Source of the DNA: Galeruca laticollis
Lineage: Eukaryota; Arthropoda; Insecta; Coleoptera; Chrysomelidae
Assembly (NCBI GenBank): GCA_963921935.1
Contig: OY998185.1
Coordinates: 29,604,487 to 29,668,486 of the forward strand
Direction of reading: 5' to 3'
Length of the DNA: 64,000 nt
Shown: positions 32,497-42,474 of the stretch, piece after piece
Numbering within the stretch: position 1 is the first letter of the stretch
Layout: every line of letters starts with the position of its first letter
Program-made: the position numbers and the translations under genes
The notes under the pieces: model-generated
The model's database searches: none
What the model was told of the DNA's origin: nothing
Seen by the model: only the letters and a program-made list of their open reading frames with translations

Positions 32497-32546
<50 letters not shown>
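32497..32546. repeat. T50 homopolymer, the A tail of LINE C
   Basis: Fifty consecutive T on the plus strand. It follows the LINE C 3' untranslated region on the element strand. Confidence 0.95.
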
Positions 32547-32548
<2 letters not shown>

Positions 32549-34830
32549 TTTAGCTTAACGTGCCTCGACAGCGCAGGTCATTGGCACAGAAAAATAATAC
32601 AAATATTTACATGATACTGAATAACAACTATAACTAATTTTTAAATTAGATTTTATGGTAGAGATGCGTAGCTTTCAGAAACTGTAAGACTTTCTTGATC
32701 TCGGTGGGACAGTGGAGCATTTCCTTGAGGTTAGGCCTTAGGTCGAATCGTTTATATGTAGCGGAAAATTGTTTGCAGTCAGTAAGTATGTGCTTGACGG
32801 TCAGTATAGTATTACAGCTATGGCAAACAGGACGATTTCCTGAAGACATCAGATGACCGTGTGTGAGTCTGGTGTGGCTGATTCGAATTCTTCTGATTAT
32901 AGCGGCCTCTCTCCTTGTTAAAAAGCTAAGGGAGAGAGGAGAAGTAGATGAATGAATATCGTGAAGTGCTGTCGTACTGTTGCGCCACAGATGTCGCCAA
33001 GATTCTTGCGTGACGTTTTTGAAATGGAACTTGAGGTCGCTGGCGAGTTGGACTATGTGTTTTGGATTGTCGCTAGAGGCAGCTTCTTTCGCGTGGCGAT
33101 CGGCAGTTTCGTTACCAGCAATTCCAATGTGTGATGGTAGCCAGATGAGAGAGACTGTTATATCATGAGCAACGAGAGTTTGATATATATCATGTATGCT
33201 CTGGACAATTGGGTGGTCAGTGAAGATTGCTTTAATTGATAAAATGGATGAAAGGGAATCAGTGCATATTGCAATATTTTTGTGGGGGAGGGAGATATAT
33301 TTAAAAGCCTGAAGAATGCTATGAAGCTCACCTGTATGGACGCTACACACTGAAGGTAAAGTAAAGGAGCCTATGAGTTCATGTTTCGAGGTAACTGCAC
33401 AACCAACTCCGGAGTCAGTTTTCGAAGCATCAGTGTAAAGTGTTAAATCGTAAGATTTTTTTTGTAATAATTCAAGGAATGCTTTCTTTACAAGTGCAGT
33501 GGGCGACTCATGTTTATTAAAAATGGTGAGTGAGGTATCGATTATAGGAATAATTTTGGTCCAAGGAGGAGAAGAAGGTAGTGGGAGCGGGGATGTCAGA
33601 GAGAGGTCAGTATCTTTAACTAAAGGAGTGAGCAATTGGGGAAGAGATTTGATAATTGTTCGAGGGTTAGTAGGGAGATTAGTCGTTGAAGTGAAAAGTG
33701 AGTGAACAGGATTGAATGGATTGGAGGAAACTGAGGCAGCATAAGAAAGAAGTAGGGATTGTCGTCTTAAGGGGAGGGGTGATTCATTAGCTTCAATATG
33801 GAGACTATCAGCAGGGCTAGAGCGGAAGGCACCAAGGCAGAGACGGAGAGCGGTATTGTGACCAGAGTTCAATAAATCTGTAACGGATTTGGGGGCTGAC
33901 ATGTAAATAAAGCAACCATAGTCAAGCTTCGAACGGATGAGAGCTCTGTGAACTCTTAATAATACGATTTCGTCGGAACTCCAGTGAAAGTGACTGAGCG
34001 TTTTTATTATGTTTAATCTCTTTAGACAGATGCCTTTGAGTTCATGGATATGGTGTTTCCAGTTAAGTCGAGATTCGAAGGTTATTCCGAGAATTTTACA
34101 TTGATTTACAGTGGGTAAGGGTGAATTATTAAATAAAATGTGAGGTAGAGGAGAAGATCTTCTTCTTGAAAACTTGATTAGTTTGGATTTACTTGGAGAT
34201 AAGAATAATCCCAGGTAAGAAGATCTATCCTGTAGAAGGTTTACAGCGGTTTTAAGGAGTTTGCAAGTGGATGAGATCGATTTACCATGACAATAAACAA
34301 TTAGGTCATCAGCATATTGGACATATTTTATGGGAGCAGGAAACTTGCAACAGAGCTCGTTTATTGTGAGGATGAATAGAGTAGAACTTAATACTGATCC
34401 TTGAGGGACACCACCATTTTGTGGGTGAGACAAGGAGAGTTTGCCATTAGCGGAAGCCCTGAAGGTTCTACAAGTTAGGAAATTATGAATGAACGATAGA
34501 ATGTTGGATAGATTATATTGGGAAAGTTTATTTAGTATTGCCGTTCTAGATATCGAGTCAAAGGCACCTTCAATATCAAAGATGGTTGCAACGACGTCCT
34601 GGTGATTGTTTATTGCTGAAGAGATATGTGTTTGGAGAAGAACAAGGTTATCGCGAGTGGATGACGTCGGAAGCCGGATTGGGCATTAGGAATGATTTTG
34701 TACTTTTCAAGAAACCAATGTAGTCTCCTATTGATCATTTTCTCCAGGAGTTTGCAGGTAGTGCAAGTGAGTGAAATCGGTCGGAAGGAATTGGGCGATA
34801 AGGTGGATTGCTCTGCTTTTTTTTATTGGA

Positions 34831-34845
34831 ATAATTATGGATTTG
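34831..34845. repeat. Target-site duplication of the short LINE derivative, left
   Basis: ATAATTATGGATTTG, identical to 36026-36040. Confidence 0.92.
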
Positions 34846-35978
34846 GAGTTCGGTCCTGCATCTAATGTGGAAAGAATACAGTTAAATCGAGGGAGCGATA
34901 ATATCAAATTGTGATCAAAGTTAAAAACTGTAATTCACAAAAAGTACAAAAATATCTTGTGTAAGTGTAAACTATCACATATAATTGGTGAGTATTCTCC
35001 AAATATTGAGACAATAGGAAAATCTGTCATAAAACAATTCAACATTGTAAAATTCGAAATCTAAATTGTGTTGATTACCAGCAAAAAACAAAAGCGATAA
35101 GCGAAGATCGTTCACCAAAATACGAGTACTTGTTTAAAAATACAGTCCCGGACTGACTTCAAAAAGGAAATTAATTTATTATAACGCAGCGAGACGAGTT
35201 CAGCCAGCCCGGGTGAGTGTTGGAAGCTGAACTGAGTAGGTGACTGACGAAACTTGACGGGACGCGGAACTCGTTAAGGTGCGTTAAGAAATGAACATCG
35301 ATAAATACGATATGGAAGAAATTAAAGGAATGTTCTCGCAGATAAAAGATAGTCTTCGGAATATGGAAGACAAAATAGACAGAAATGCATGTATTATAAT
35401 GGAATTGAAACAGGAAAATCATAAGCTGAAAGAAATAATCGCCGAGCAACCGGTAGTTACATATGCGGCAGAAACTATGAGACTGACAAATGAGGACGAA
35501 GAGCAACTAAGGATATATGAAAGAAGAATAATTAGAAATATTTATGGACCAGTCAAACTAGGGTATAACGAGTACCGAAGACTTATGAATTATGAAATTA
35601 GAAATATATTAGAAAATGAGGACATAGTAAACACAATTAAATCAAAAAGGATTCGTTGGTACGGACATGTTAAAAGAATGGAGAAAGGACAGGGGGTTAG
35701 GAGAATTACAGAATGGAGACTGAATGAGGAAAGATTACCAGGAAGACCAAAAATTAGATGGGAAGATCAGGTTGTGAAAGATATAAAAATTTTGGGAGCA
35801 CAAGGCGGGGAGAGACAGATGCAGGACAGAAAGGAATGGAGAACAATTGTCGAAACTGCAAAAACCTCTAATAAATTGTAGATAAACAGCAAGAAAAACG
35901 TGGGCTGACCCCCCACAAGATACAGGGTCAAAAGAGCTCAATCTGAGCGGCTACAACTCCAACTGGAGTGTATAGCCT

Positions 35979-36025
<47 letters not shown>
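34846..36025 (+). mobile_element. Short deletion-derivative LINE (RTE/endonuclease-RT type) with (AT)n tail
   Basis: A 1180-bp insertion in LINE C, bounded by a perfect 15-bp TSD and ending in an (AT)n tract (about 35981-36028). It has about 440 bp of leader, one ORF (35291-35881) and a short 3' part. The ORF joins an ORF-start-like coiled coil to the tail end of a LINE reverse-transcriptase protein and lacks the RT core. It therefore looks like an internally deleted derivative moved by a full-length relative. Confidence 0.88.
35291..35881 (+). CDS. Chimeric ORF: coiled coil plus LINE C-terminal tail, 196 aa
   Basis: Residues 1-55 (MNIDKYDMEEIKGMFSQI, MEDKIDRNACIIMELKQEN) form a charged heptad-like coiled coil, as at the start of insect endonuclease-reverse-transcriptase LINEs. 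From about residue 58 the sequence (ETMRLTNEDEEQLRIYERR, IRWYGHVKRMEKG, LPGRPKIRWEDQVVKDI) is the C-terminal tail of the same class, normally some hundreds of residues downstream of the endonuclease and RT. The whole catalytic middle is absent, yet the join is in frame and the ORF is open. Function unknown; it may be only a deletion relic, or a small RNA-binding product. Confidence 0.8.
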   Translation: MNIDKYDMEEIKGMFSQIKDSLRNMEDKIDRNACIIMELKQENHKLKEIIAEQPVVTYAAETMRLTNEDEEQLRIYERRIIRNIYGPVKLGYNEYRRLMNYEIRNILENEDIVNTIKSKRIRWYGHVKRMEKGQGVRRITEWRLNEERLPGRPKIRWEDQVVKDIKILGAQGGERQMQDRKEWRTIVETAKTSNKL

Positions 36026-36032
<7 letters not shown>

Positions 36033-36040
36033 TGGATTTG
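36026..36040. repeat. Target-site duplication of the short LINE derivative, right
   Basis: ATAATTATGGATTTG, next to the (AT)n tail. Confidence 0.92.
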
Positions 36041-37526
36041 CGCCATGCGTCAGGGAACTGATTAGTATTCCAGATTAGGTTATAGATTTAGAGAAGCTTA
36101 GAGAGAGATGGATTGGATAGTTTTTTGAGAAAGATGTAAGGAACATTATCAGGGCCGGCTGCAGAATTTCTACAAGTAAACAAGGCAGATTTAAGTTCAT
36201 TTAGGCTGAAAGGGGCGTTTACGTAAGCAACGTCATGAGGGTTTGACTAAAAAGTGGAGGAAGGCTGAATATGAGAATTGTGATAAACAGAATTGGGGTT
36301 ACGAATAATGAATTTGTTATCAAAATTTTGTGCGAGTGACTCGGCAATTGTTTGGTTGTCGGAGATAACAGTGCCATTCAATATTAAGGAGGGAATTTTA
36401 GTATTGGTTTTCTTGCCTTGAATTTGTGAAATTTTTTTCCAGACTTGACTGGGATTTGTATTATGATTCAGCGAGGTGGTATAACTTTGCCATGAGGATT
36501 TTTTGCTTTGCTTGACTACGAATTTAGCTTTAGCTTTGAGCTGTTTGTGTAGGAGAAGGTTTTCTTGTGTTCTATTCCGTCTAAACCTGTTAAGAGCATG
36601 TTTGGACTCTCGGATGGCATTTTCGCAAGCTGAATTCCACCAAGGCACAGTTTTTTGTGCAGAGGAAGTGACTGATTTACCGATGTGAGTCTCTGCAGCG
36701 GCAAGTATGTTGTCAGTAAACATTTTTAGAGTGTCATTTATGTTTGCATAAATAGCTAAAGATGATAAATAAGTTTGGGAGAGAGAGGTAAACTCAAACC
36801 AGTTTGCGTTTTTAAGTGCCAGAAGCTTCTAGTTATAGTTTCTTTATTATAATGATTGGATATAATGATAGGAAAATGGTTGCTATCATGAAGGTTATCT
36901 GAAACTTGCCAGGAAAGGGAAAGTGCAGTTTTAGGGTCACATAAGCTGAGGTCAAGGGCAGAAAAGGAGCCGGAGGAAATGTTGAAGTGAGTGTTGAGTC
37001 CAGTATTCAACAAGCAGGTTCCGGAGGAATTTATGACGTTTTCAATAACTTTGCCCCTAGTGCAACCACGAGTTGAGCCCCACATGGTGTGATGTGCATT
37101 AAAGTCACCAACAAGGATGTATGGGTGGGGGAGCTGGAATATTAGGTCGGTTAAGTCTTCTTCATTGAGGGGGTGATCAGGTGGAATGTAGATACTGCAA
37201 ATGGTAGGCTTATTGGGGCACCAAGCAGTTACAGCAATTGCCTCAAGATTTGAGGTTAGTGGGAGATGAGATGAGTATACATCGCTAGATACAAATATTG
37301 AAGTACCCCCACTTGCTCTCATACAGTTGGTACGGATGTAATGATAACCTTCAAAGTTTTTTAGCTTGCATTGTTGGTCAATTTTGAAGTTGGTTTCCTG
37401 GAGGCAGAGAAAGTCAGGGGTATGGAGAGATACGATTTTCTGAATTTTTTCTAAGCGAAGATAAAATCCATCGCAGTTCCATTGAATTAGAGAGAATGGT
37501 ACTAATTAAAGGGGGAAAGAGGTTAA

Positions 37527-38891
37527 TTACTGAGATAGTGTAGAGGAGTCAGTGGTGGTACCGTCATCGGAAAAACGATCGTCAGTAAGATTGTTTTGGT
37601 CGGGGTGAAGTTTAAATTTAATTTTATTGGTCAGACGTGTAATGCGATTTTTCAAAGATCTTTCGTTGATATTAGAATAAATTAAGGATAGATCTTTCAG
37701 TAGGGTAGCAGTGTCGGAGATAAATTTATTCGCTTCAGATAGAGGGTCGTTGACGCGGAAAGTATTTTCGAGGAACGCAATAAGTTGGATGCTATTAAGG
37801 GAAAAGGATTTAGGAGACTCTTCAAAAAGCTTATGTATGATAGAACGTGATTCGGGGCTTATATTGTGACAATCATCTTCAGCCAGTTTGGATTTTTCAG
37901 TTCTTTTTTTGGCAGATTTTTTTGAATTAGAATTTGGGAATTCTGGGGGAGGCATTGGATTGGGATTATCGAGAGGAGTATTGGAAGGTGATATAGGCTG
38001 CGGGGAGTCAAGAGTGCTATTATTAGATCGTGGTCGTTTTTCGCCAGGTACAGACGAGGAGGGAGCGTGTGGCACTTGAGAGGGTAATTCGGGATTGTCT
38101 GAAAAGGTATCAGTAGTAGCTGGGTCAGCTGAAGTGGAGGATTCAGGATTGACGGAAGTATTTAATAGTGGGGGAAGGTCGTGGGAAGTGTTGGGACATA
38201 ATTCAGCAGTATGTCCAGCCTGCTTGCAAAGAAAGCATTCAAGTTTATCAGTAGAAATGAATATTCTGTGTGAAGTATTTTCATGCGTAATAAGAATCGA
38301 AGTTTGCAGTGAAAAATCGTTACTGGTGGGCAGAACGTAAGTCACACGGCGGAAGCTCAGGACATGTGCGTATTCGTCATCATGCGAGCCACATTTGACG
38401 TAAGAAATAGGGGAGGTAAGTGTTAATCCTTGGTCATACAGGGCTTTTTCAATAACGGAATGTGGAATGGAAGGACTGACATTGGAAATAAGGATTCTTT
38501 TGGTGGGGGAAATAAGCCGACGAATAGGAATGACATTGGAATTAACTAAGATGTTTTCATTCGATTTTAGAAGGTCATCGACTTGAGTGGTAGATGATAA
38601 ATAAATACATATGCGGCCATGAGAGATTCTGGAAGCGAAATGTACGTTTTTGGGAGAGACAATGTTACCTATTGCTTTGATATAATCGAATAGTACAGTG
38701 TTGGGGATAGAAGGCATAATGATGGCTTGGTCTCGAGATGGTGCCGGGGGAGGAGGTAGTCTTGCGGATGTAGCCGCGGCATAAGTTAAGGGTGTTGAAG
38801 GGGTATTTGTGTTTATTGAGATATATTGTTTAGTGGGGGTTGAAGAAGTGGTGGTATTAGAGAGCAGTGGTTGTGAGGGGAGGTTTGACAT
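37527..38891 (-). CDS. LINE C ORF1: Gag-like protein, 454 aa
   Basis: Open minus-strand frame starting MSNLPSQPLLSNTTTSSTP. The N terminus is Ser/Thr/Pro-rich. The middle carries an RNA-recognition-like region (KRILISNVSPSIPHSVIEKAL) and then one zinc knuckle, CFLCKQAGHTAELC. A Pro/Ser/Asn-rich spacer and a basic segment (SKKSAKKRTEKSK) lead to a helical C terminus (NRITRLTNKIKFKLH). One knuckle and a low-complexity middle fit I-like LINE ORF1 proteins, which coat the element RNA. No stop or frameshift, in contrast with the broken ORF2. Confidence 0.85.
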   Translation of the reverse strand: MSNLPSQPLLSNTTTSSTPTKQYISINTNTPSTPLTYAAATSARLPPPPAPSRDQAIIMPSIPNTVLFDYIKAIGNIVSPKNVHFASRISHGRICIYLSSTTQVDDLLKSNENILVNSNVIPIRRLISPTKRILISNVSPSIPHSVIEKALYDQGLTLTSPISYVKCGSHDDEYAHVLSFRRVTYVLPTSNDFSLQTSILITHENTSHRIFISTDKLECFLCKQAGHTAELCPNTSHDLPPLLNTSVNPESSTSADPATTDTFSDNPELPSQVPHAPSSSVPGEKRPRSNNSTLDSPQPISPSNTPLDNPNPMPPPEFPNSNSKKSAKKRTEKSKLAEDDCHNISPESRSIIHKLFEESPKSFSLNSIQLIAFLENTFRVNDPLSEANKFISDTATLLKDLSLIYSNINERSLKNRITRLTNKIKFKLHPDQNNLTDDRFSDDGTTTDSSTLSQ

Positions 38892-38999
38892 ATTGATGTG
38901 ATCCTGGATACCAAAATCACGATCAATAGCTAGAAATAGAAATAAAAATATATAAGTAAATCTCAGCTCAGATAAACAGTCTGTAACTCAGTGACTGGC

Positions 39000-39337
39000 C
39001 TATTTATTTCCAACACAAATAAGTAAATTTGAGGAATATTTACCAGTTTTATAGAGAAACAGCACTTTACAAGTTTTGTTATCACATTGTAATGATGACA
39101 AAAACACGTTTTTAATTTGTTATGATATTGACGACTTAATAACGATCCGACTCTAATGAGTTCTGACTCGTGAATTGACGAGTGTTAGATTGCAGCAAAT
39201 TATAATTAATCTCATTGCAAATACAGAAAAAAAACAAATGAAACTTAAGATTACTCAAAATTGTTGATTGATTTGACGTTACAGAACGTAGGTGATATTT
39301 TTTATCAAATCTAACATTTAAACAGAATAACATTGTC
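39000..39337. other. No recognisable gene
   Basis: AT-rich flank between the LINE C 5' end and the outer edge of the foldback element. Confidence 0.6.
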
Positions 39338-39449
39338 ATATTACTTTTCCGCCCAACCTATCTAATACCCACAAAATAGTTGAAATTTTGAAAACATTTT
39401 TTGAGTTATTTTTACGTTTTTCATTATCACCAGTCCGAGGGCGTGTCTT

Positions 39450-39550
39450 CGTAGAAAACATTCTAGAAGTTTTCGAAAACAAATTAAACTACGCAGTAAT
39501 TAAATATAATTCAATATAAAAAGAGGTTTGATTGAGATGAAAGTCAGTCG
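39450..39550 (+). promoter_or_regulatory. Putative promoter: heat-shock-element-like sites, TATA box, initiator
   Basis: CATTCTAGAAG and TTTTCGAAAA resemble inverted heat-shock-element units (TTCnnGAA). TATAAAAAGAGG starts at 39515, and an arthropod initiator-like TCAGTC begins at 39544, placing a start site at about 39546, some 31 bp after the TATA box. The spacing is canonical. Activity is inferred only. Confidence 0.5.
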
Positions 39551-40084
39551 GATCCAGGGACTCGGGGAGTCGGGAACCAAGACTCGAAGAAGAAGGAAGC
39601 CAAGCAGGAAAGCCCAGTAGAGAAGCCCACAAGTGGAAGTGAAGTGAACAGTAGTGAAGGCTCAGTAAGCTGATCTCATAAGTCGATCAGGTATACGGTA
39701 CAGCGCATTATCACCACACAGTCACAGGGCCCGAAACCCGCCGACTAGGCTGATAGCTGGTACTAGCAACGACGCGACTTTGATCAGAACTTACTGCCTA
39801 AACGAAAACCACGCCACGTCACGACTGGTAGCTCAGAAGTATTTAGAGATCGAACTTCGCATGTTCTTTTAATAATAAATCTTGAAAGTGCCTTTTATTA
39901 AAAGAACCTACCTCGCCAATTACAGGAATAGGAACAATAATAGTTTTTAACAAACACTAAGTGAATAAATAATAGTTTAAAATTAAACTAAGTGAAAAGG
40001 ACCAGGAATCCAATAAACGCAATTTTAAACAAATCTAGTGAGGATAAATCGGGAAGTTAGGATAGGCAATAAATCGCATTTTAA

Positions 40085-40328
40085 ACAAAACTTTAGTGAG
40101 GATAAATTAAAAGCGAATAGGATCAATAATAGTTTTTCGAACAAAACTAAGTGTTAATAATTAAGCAAAGGACAGGAATCAATAATACTTTATTAGGATA
40201 ATAAACAAAAAAAACTTTAGTGAGGATAAATTAAAAGTGAATAGAATTAATAATAGTTTTTTCGAACAAAACTAAGTGTTAATAATTAAGCAAAGGACAG
40301 GAATCAATAATACTTTATTAGGATTAAT
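40085..40328. repeat. Two tandem copies of a 122-bp unit in the leader
   Basis: AACTTTAGTGAGGATAAATT recurs at a 122-bp spacing, followed in both copies by CGAACAAAACTAAGTG and AGCAAAGGACAGGAATCAAT. Related partial units occur upstream. GCGCCTCCACCAGGAAA also occurs twice further on (about 40353 and 40458). Confidence 0.85.
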
Positions 40329-40675
40329 TTATTTTAAGCGAAAATAAATTAAGCGCCTCCACCAGGAAAAGGAAATAAATAAGACTAAGTGATTCTAAAT
40401 AGTGAGGTAGGAAAGGTTAATAAATTCGACAAACTGAATTTAGCGCCTTCGCCAAAGCGCCTCCACCAGGAAAGGAAATAAATGAAACTAAGTGTAAATA
40501 AACAACGTAAATCGGAATATTAACATATTAAACAAAACTATATGTTAATAAAATGTTAATAAATAGGAATAAAGATATTTTGATGAAAAGTCAAGGAAGT
40601 GTAGCTCGGTAGCTAAGAAGTACGAAAAGTGATTTTTCTAGAAATTCATCATAGCGCTAAGACAAACTTAACAAT

Positions 40676-40972
40676 ATGTCTTTTAGCGATGAATTTCTGA
40701 TCGCGGACAATTTAAGCGCATCATCGTACGCCGAGGTCTCAGATCTAAATGAGACGCACCTCGAAGTATCGCCGCGCAAACAGGACACCCAATGTGGTAA
40801 TAAGGACACTTCCCCTCGCGAACATTACACACATTGTGACAAAGAGAACACTCCCCCTTGCAAACATCATCAAGAACAACACGAAAAAATGGCTTTAAGA
40901 AAACAAAATCCTGTATGTATGTTGGCGTCGTCGTCGTTGTCGTCGGCCACTTTTCGTTACATGTCTTGTTAG
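40676..40972 (+). CDS. Short unrecognised ORF, gag-like start
   Basis: MSFSDEFLIADNLSASSYAE begins after AACAATATG, a reasonable insect start context. The ORF has 98 codons and is acidic, then His/Cys/Gln-rich (SPREHYTHCDKENTPPCKHH). The last third runs into foldback-arm sequence (GTC/GTT repeat and satellite), so its natural end is not here. I do not recognise a family; the position after a long leader suggests the start of a retroelement gag. Confidence 0.4.
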   Translation: MSFSDEFLIADNLSASSYAEVSDLNETHLEVSPRKQDTQCGNKDTSPREHYTHCDKENTPPCKHHQEQHEKMALRKQNPVCMLASSSLSSATFRYMSC

Positions 40973-41900
40973 CACGATACAGCCTCTGGAGTGCAACAAA
41001 TCACCAATTTTATGATCGAATATTGCTCAGAACATCTCATGGATCAACCCTATTGATTTTCATCTCACAATAGCCAGTACAACGGATGCTATGATACTTC
41101 AAGTACGACATTTTTGTATTTTTTTTTAAGAAATTTCAGTTTGCAGTGCGGAGTGCCATAGTTCACCAATTTTATAATTGAATCTTATTCAGACCATCTC
41201 ACAGATGAACCCTATTGATTTTCAGCTCACCAGAGTCAGTACAACAGGTGCTATAGTACTTTAATTACTACATTTTTGTCATTTTTGGAGAAATTTCAGT
41301 TTGTTAGCACGATACAGCCTCCGGAGTATATACAAGTGACCAATTTCATGATTGGATATTATTCAGAGCGTCTCAAAGATAAACCCTACTGAGATTCAGC
41401 TCACTAAAGCCAGTACAATGAATGCTATGGTACTTGAGGTACCAAATTTTTATCATTTTTGGAGAATTCTCAGTTTGTTAGCACGATACAGCCTCCACGG
41501 TGTATACAAGTGACCCATTTTATGTTTGAATATTGTTCAGGGCGTCTTATCGATGGACCTTATTGATTTTTAGCTAACTAGAGCTAGTACAACGGGTGCT
41601 ATGGTACCTGAAGCGCTACATTTTTGACCTTTTTGGAGAAATTTCGGGTTCAGTACGATACAGCCTCCGGAGTGTATACAATTTTATAATTGAAAATTTC
41701 TCAAGTTGTCTCACATATGTACCATATTGATTTTCAGCTGACTATAGCGAGTACAGCGGGTCCTATAAATCCAGATATACTGCATTTTTGGTTACTTTTG
41801 GAGAAATTTCGGTTTGTTAACACGATACATCCCCCGAAGTGTATACAAGTGACAATTAAGTAACAATTTTATGATAGAATATTAATCAGGGCATCTCACA
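40971..41900 (+). repeat. Satellite array in the left foldback arm, about six units of roughly 170 bp
   Basis: The phrase AGCACGATACAGCCTC, or a diverged form of it, recurs at about 40971, 41306, 41480, 41652 and 41820, with a shortened unit near 41143. Spacing is 168-174 bp. Each unit also has ACCAATTTTATGAT, ACCCTATTGATTTTCAGCTC and GAGAAATTTCAGTTTG. Units differ from each other at many positions. Confidence 0.88.
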
Positions 41901-41955
41901 AATGCGGAAAAGTTAGTTTCCATCTTTAAAACCGTTTATTTTTTATTGCGTCTAT

Positions 41956-42234
41956 ATAGTACAAATTGGAAGAAGTATTTTTCCTGTAAATTTGTCATCG
42001 ACTTGATTTTCATTTGCATATTTGGGTATTATTGATATATCCTTGTTAAATAATGCGAGATCGTCAAGATTTTGAAATGAATACATACTTAAAATCATAT
42101 TCTCATCAGAACTTCCGTTGGTAACTTTCACATTGTTTGGAGATAGCTAGGGAGATATAATATAATGAATGTGTATTGTTAAATCAACGTTGTGAATGAA
42201 ATTCAATCTATACTTCACTTTATTACCAACATAA
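41956..42234. other. Left part of the foldback spacer, no gene
   Basis: AT-rich, unmatched in the right arm. Confidence 0.55.
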
Positions 42235-42474
42235 AATTTATTATGTAAAAAATATACTTTTTAAAAAGATTCTATTAAACTTAGTGATCAGTTAGGTTTG
42301 AAGTTACAATTATGACTGACTTCTTCTTTAGTTTACAAAAATGAGGAAATAATAATTGTAAACAGGATGTCTCCACGTGTATGCTGAATAAGATTAAAAT
42401 TATAAATTCAATAATGTAGGAAGCGTCCTGTCAGCAATTGAACAATAATATTAACATGATGTCTCCATATGACT
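42235..42474 (-). repeat. Gypsy no. 2 3' LTR
   Basis: Direct repeat of 49737-49976, including CAGGATGTCTCCACGTGT-like and AAATTCAATAATGT blocks. The env frame ends just inside it. Confidence 0.92.

Larger units (their letters stand above)
32646..37510 (-). pseudogene. LINE C ORF2: endonuclease, reverse transcriptase, RNase H
   Basis: Minus strand. Endonuclease from about 37500 (LIQWNCDGFYLRLEKI, CLQETNFK, ILVGDFNAHHTMWGS, LHDSNHFPII). The linker and start of RT at 36723-36050 contain VPWWNSACENAIRES and NSAAGPDNVPYIFLKK. After the inserted element, RT resumes at 34830 with VATIFDIEGAFDSIS, NGGVPQGSVLSSTLF and the catalytic VQYADDLIVYCH. RNase H has LYTDASKTDSGVG, TGELHSILQAF, ICTDSLSSI and SHIGIAGNETADRHAKEA. 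A C-terminal zinc motif reads CHSCNTILTVKHILTDC. The 34433-32646 stretch is open for 595 codons. A frame change near 36740, a stop near 36244, the insertion and a break near 34650 inactivate it. Confidence 0.88.
32497..38999 (-). mobile_element. LINE C: second RNase-H-bearing non-LTR retrotransposon (I-like)
   Basis: Minus strand. A leader begins near CAGTCACTGAGTTACAGACT (about 38999). ORF1 (38891-37527), ORF2 (about 37510-32646), a short 3' part and a 50-nt A tail (T-run 32497-32546) follow. ORF1 is open; ORF2 is broken and split by a smaller element (34846-36025). No clear TSD was found. The 3' end lies only 43 bp from the Gypsy no. 1 5' LTR edge. Confidence 0.88.
39432..40866 (+). mobile_element. 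1.4-kb insertion in the left foldback arm, promoter plus gag-like start
   Basis: The right arm reads continuously GTTTTTCATCAAGAAC. The left arm has GTTTTTCAT at 39431 and CATCAAGAAC at about 40865, with this block between. CAT at both junctions may be a short TSD. The block holds a promoter-like region (39450-39550), a long purine-rich leader with internal repeats, and the first codons of an ORF. This looks like the 5' part of a retroelement or a captured gene start, and no 3' part is present. The alternative is a deletion in the right arm. Confidence 0.55.

Noticed and set aside
32454..39020. Candidate TSD for LINE C (AATAAATA-like words on both sides)
   Set aside because: The words are not adjacent to the tail and are low-complexity; no direct match next to both ends was found.
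40971..41900. Regular repeat spacing suggesting a CRISPR-like array
   Set aside because: The repeated units are contiguous, about 170 bp, diverged throughout and mirrored at 50215-51120. The window is eukaryotic. This is a satellite.
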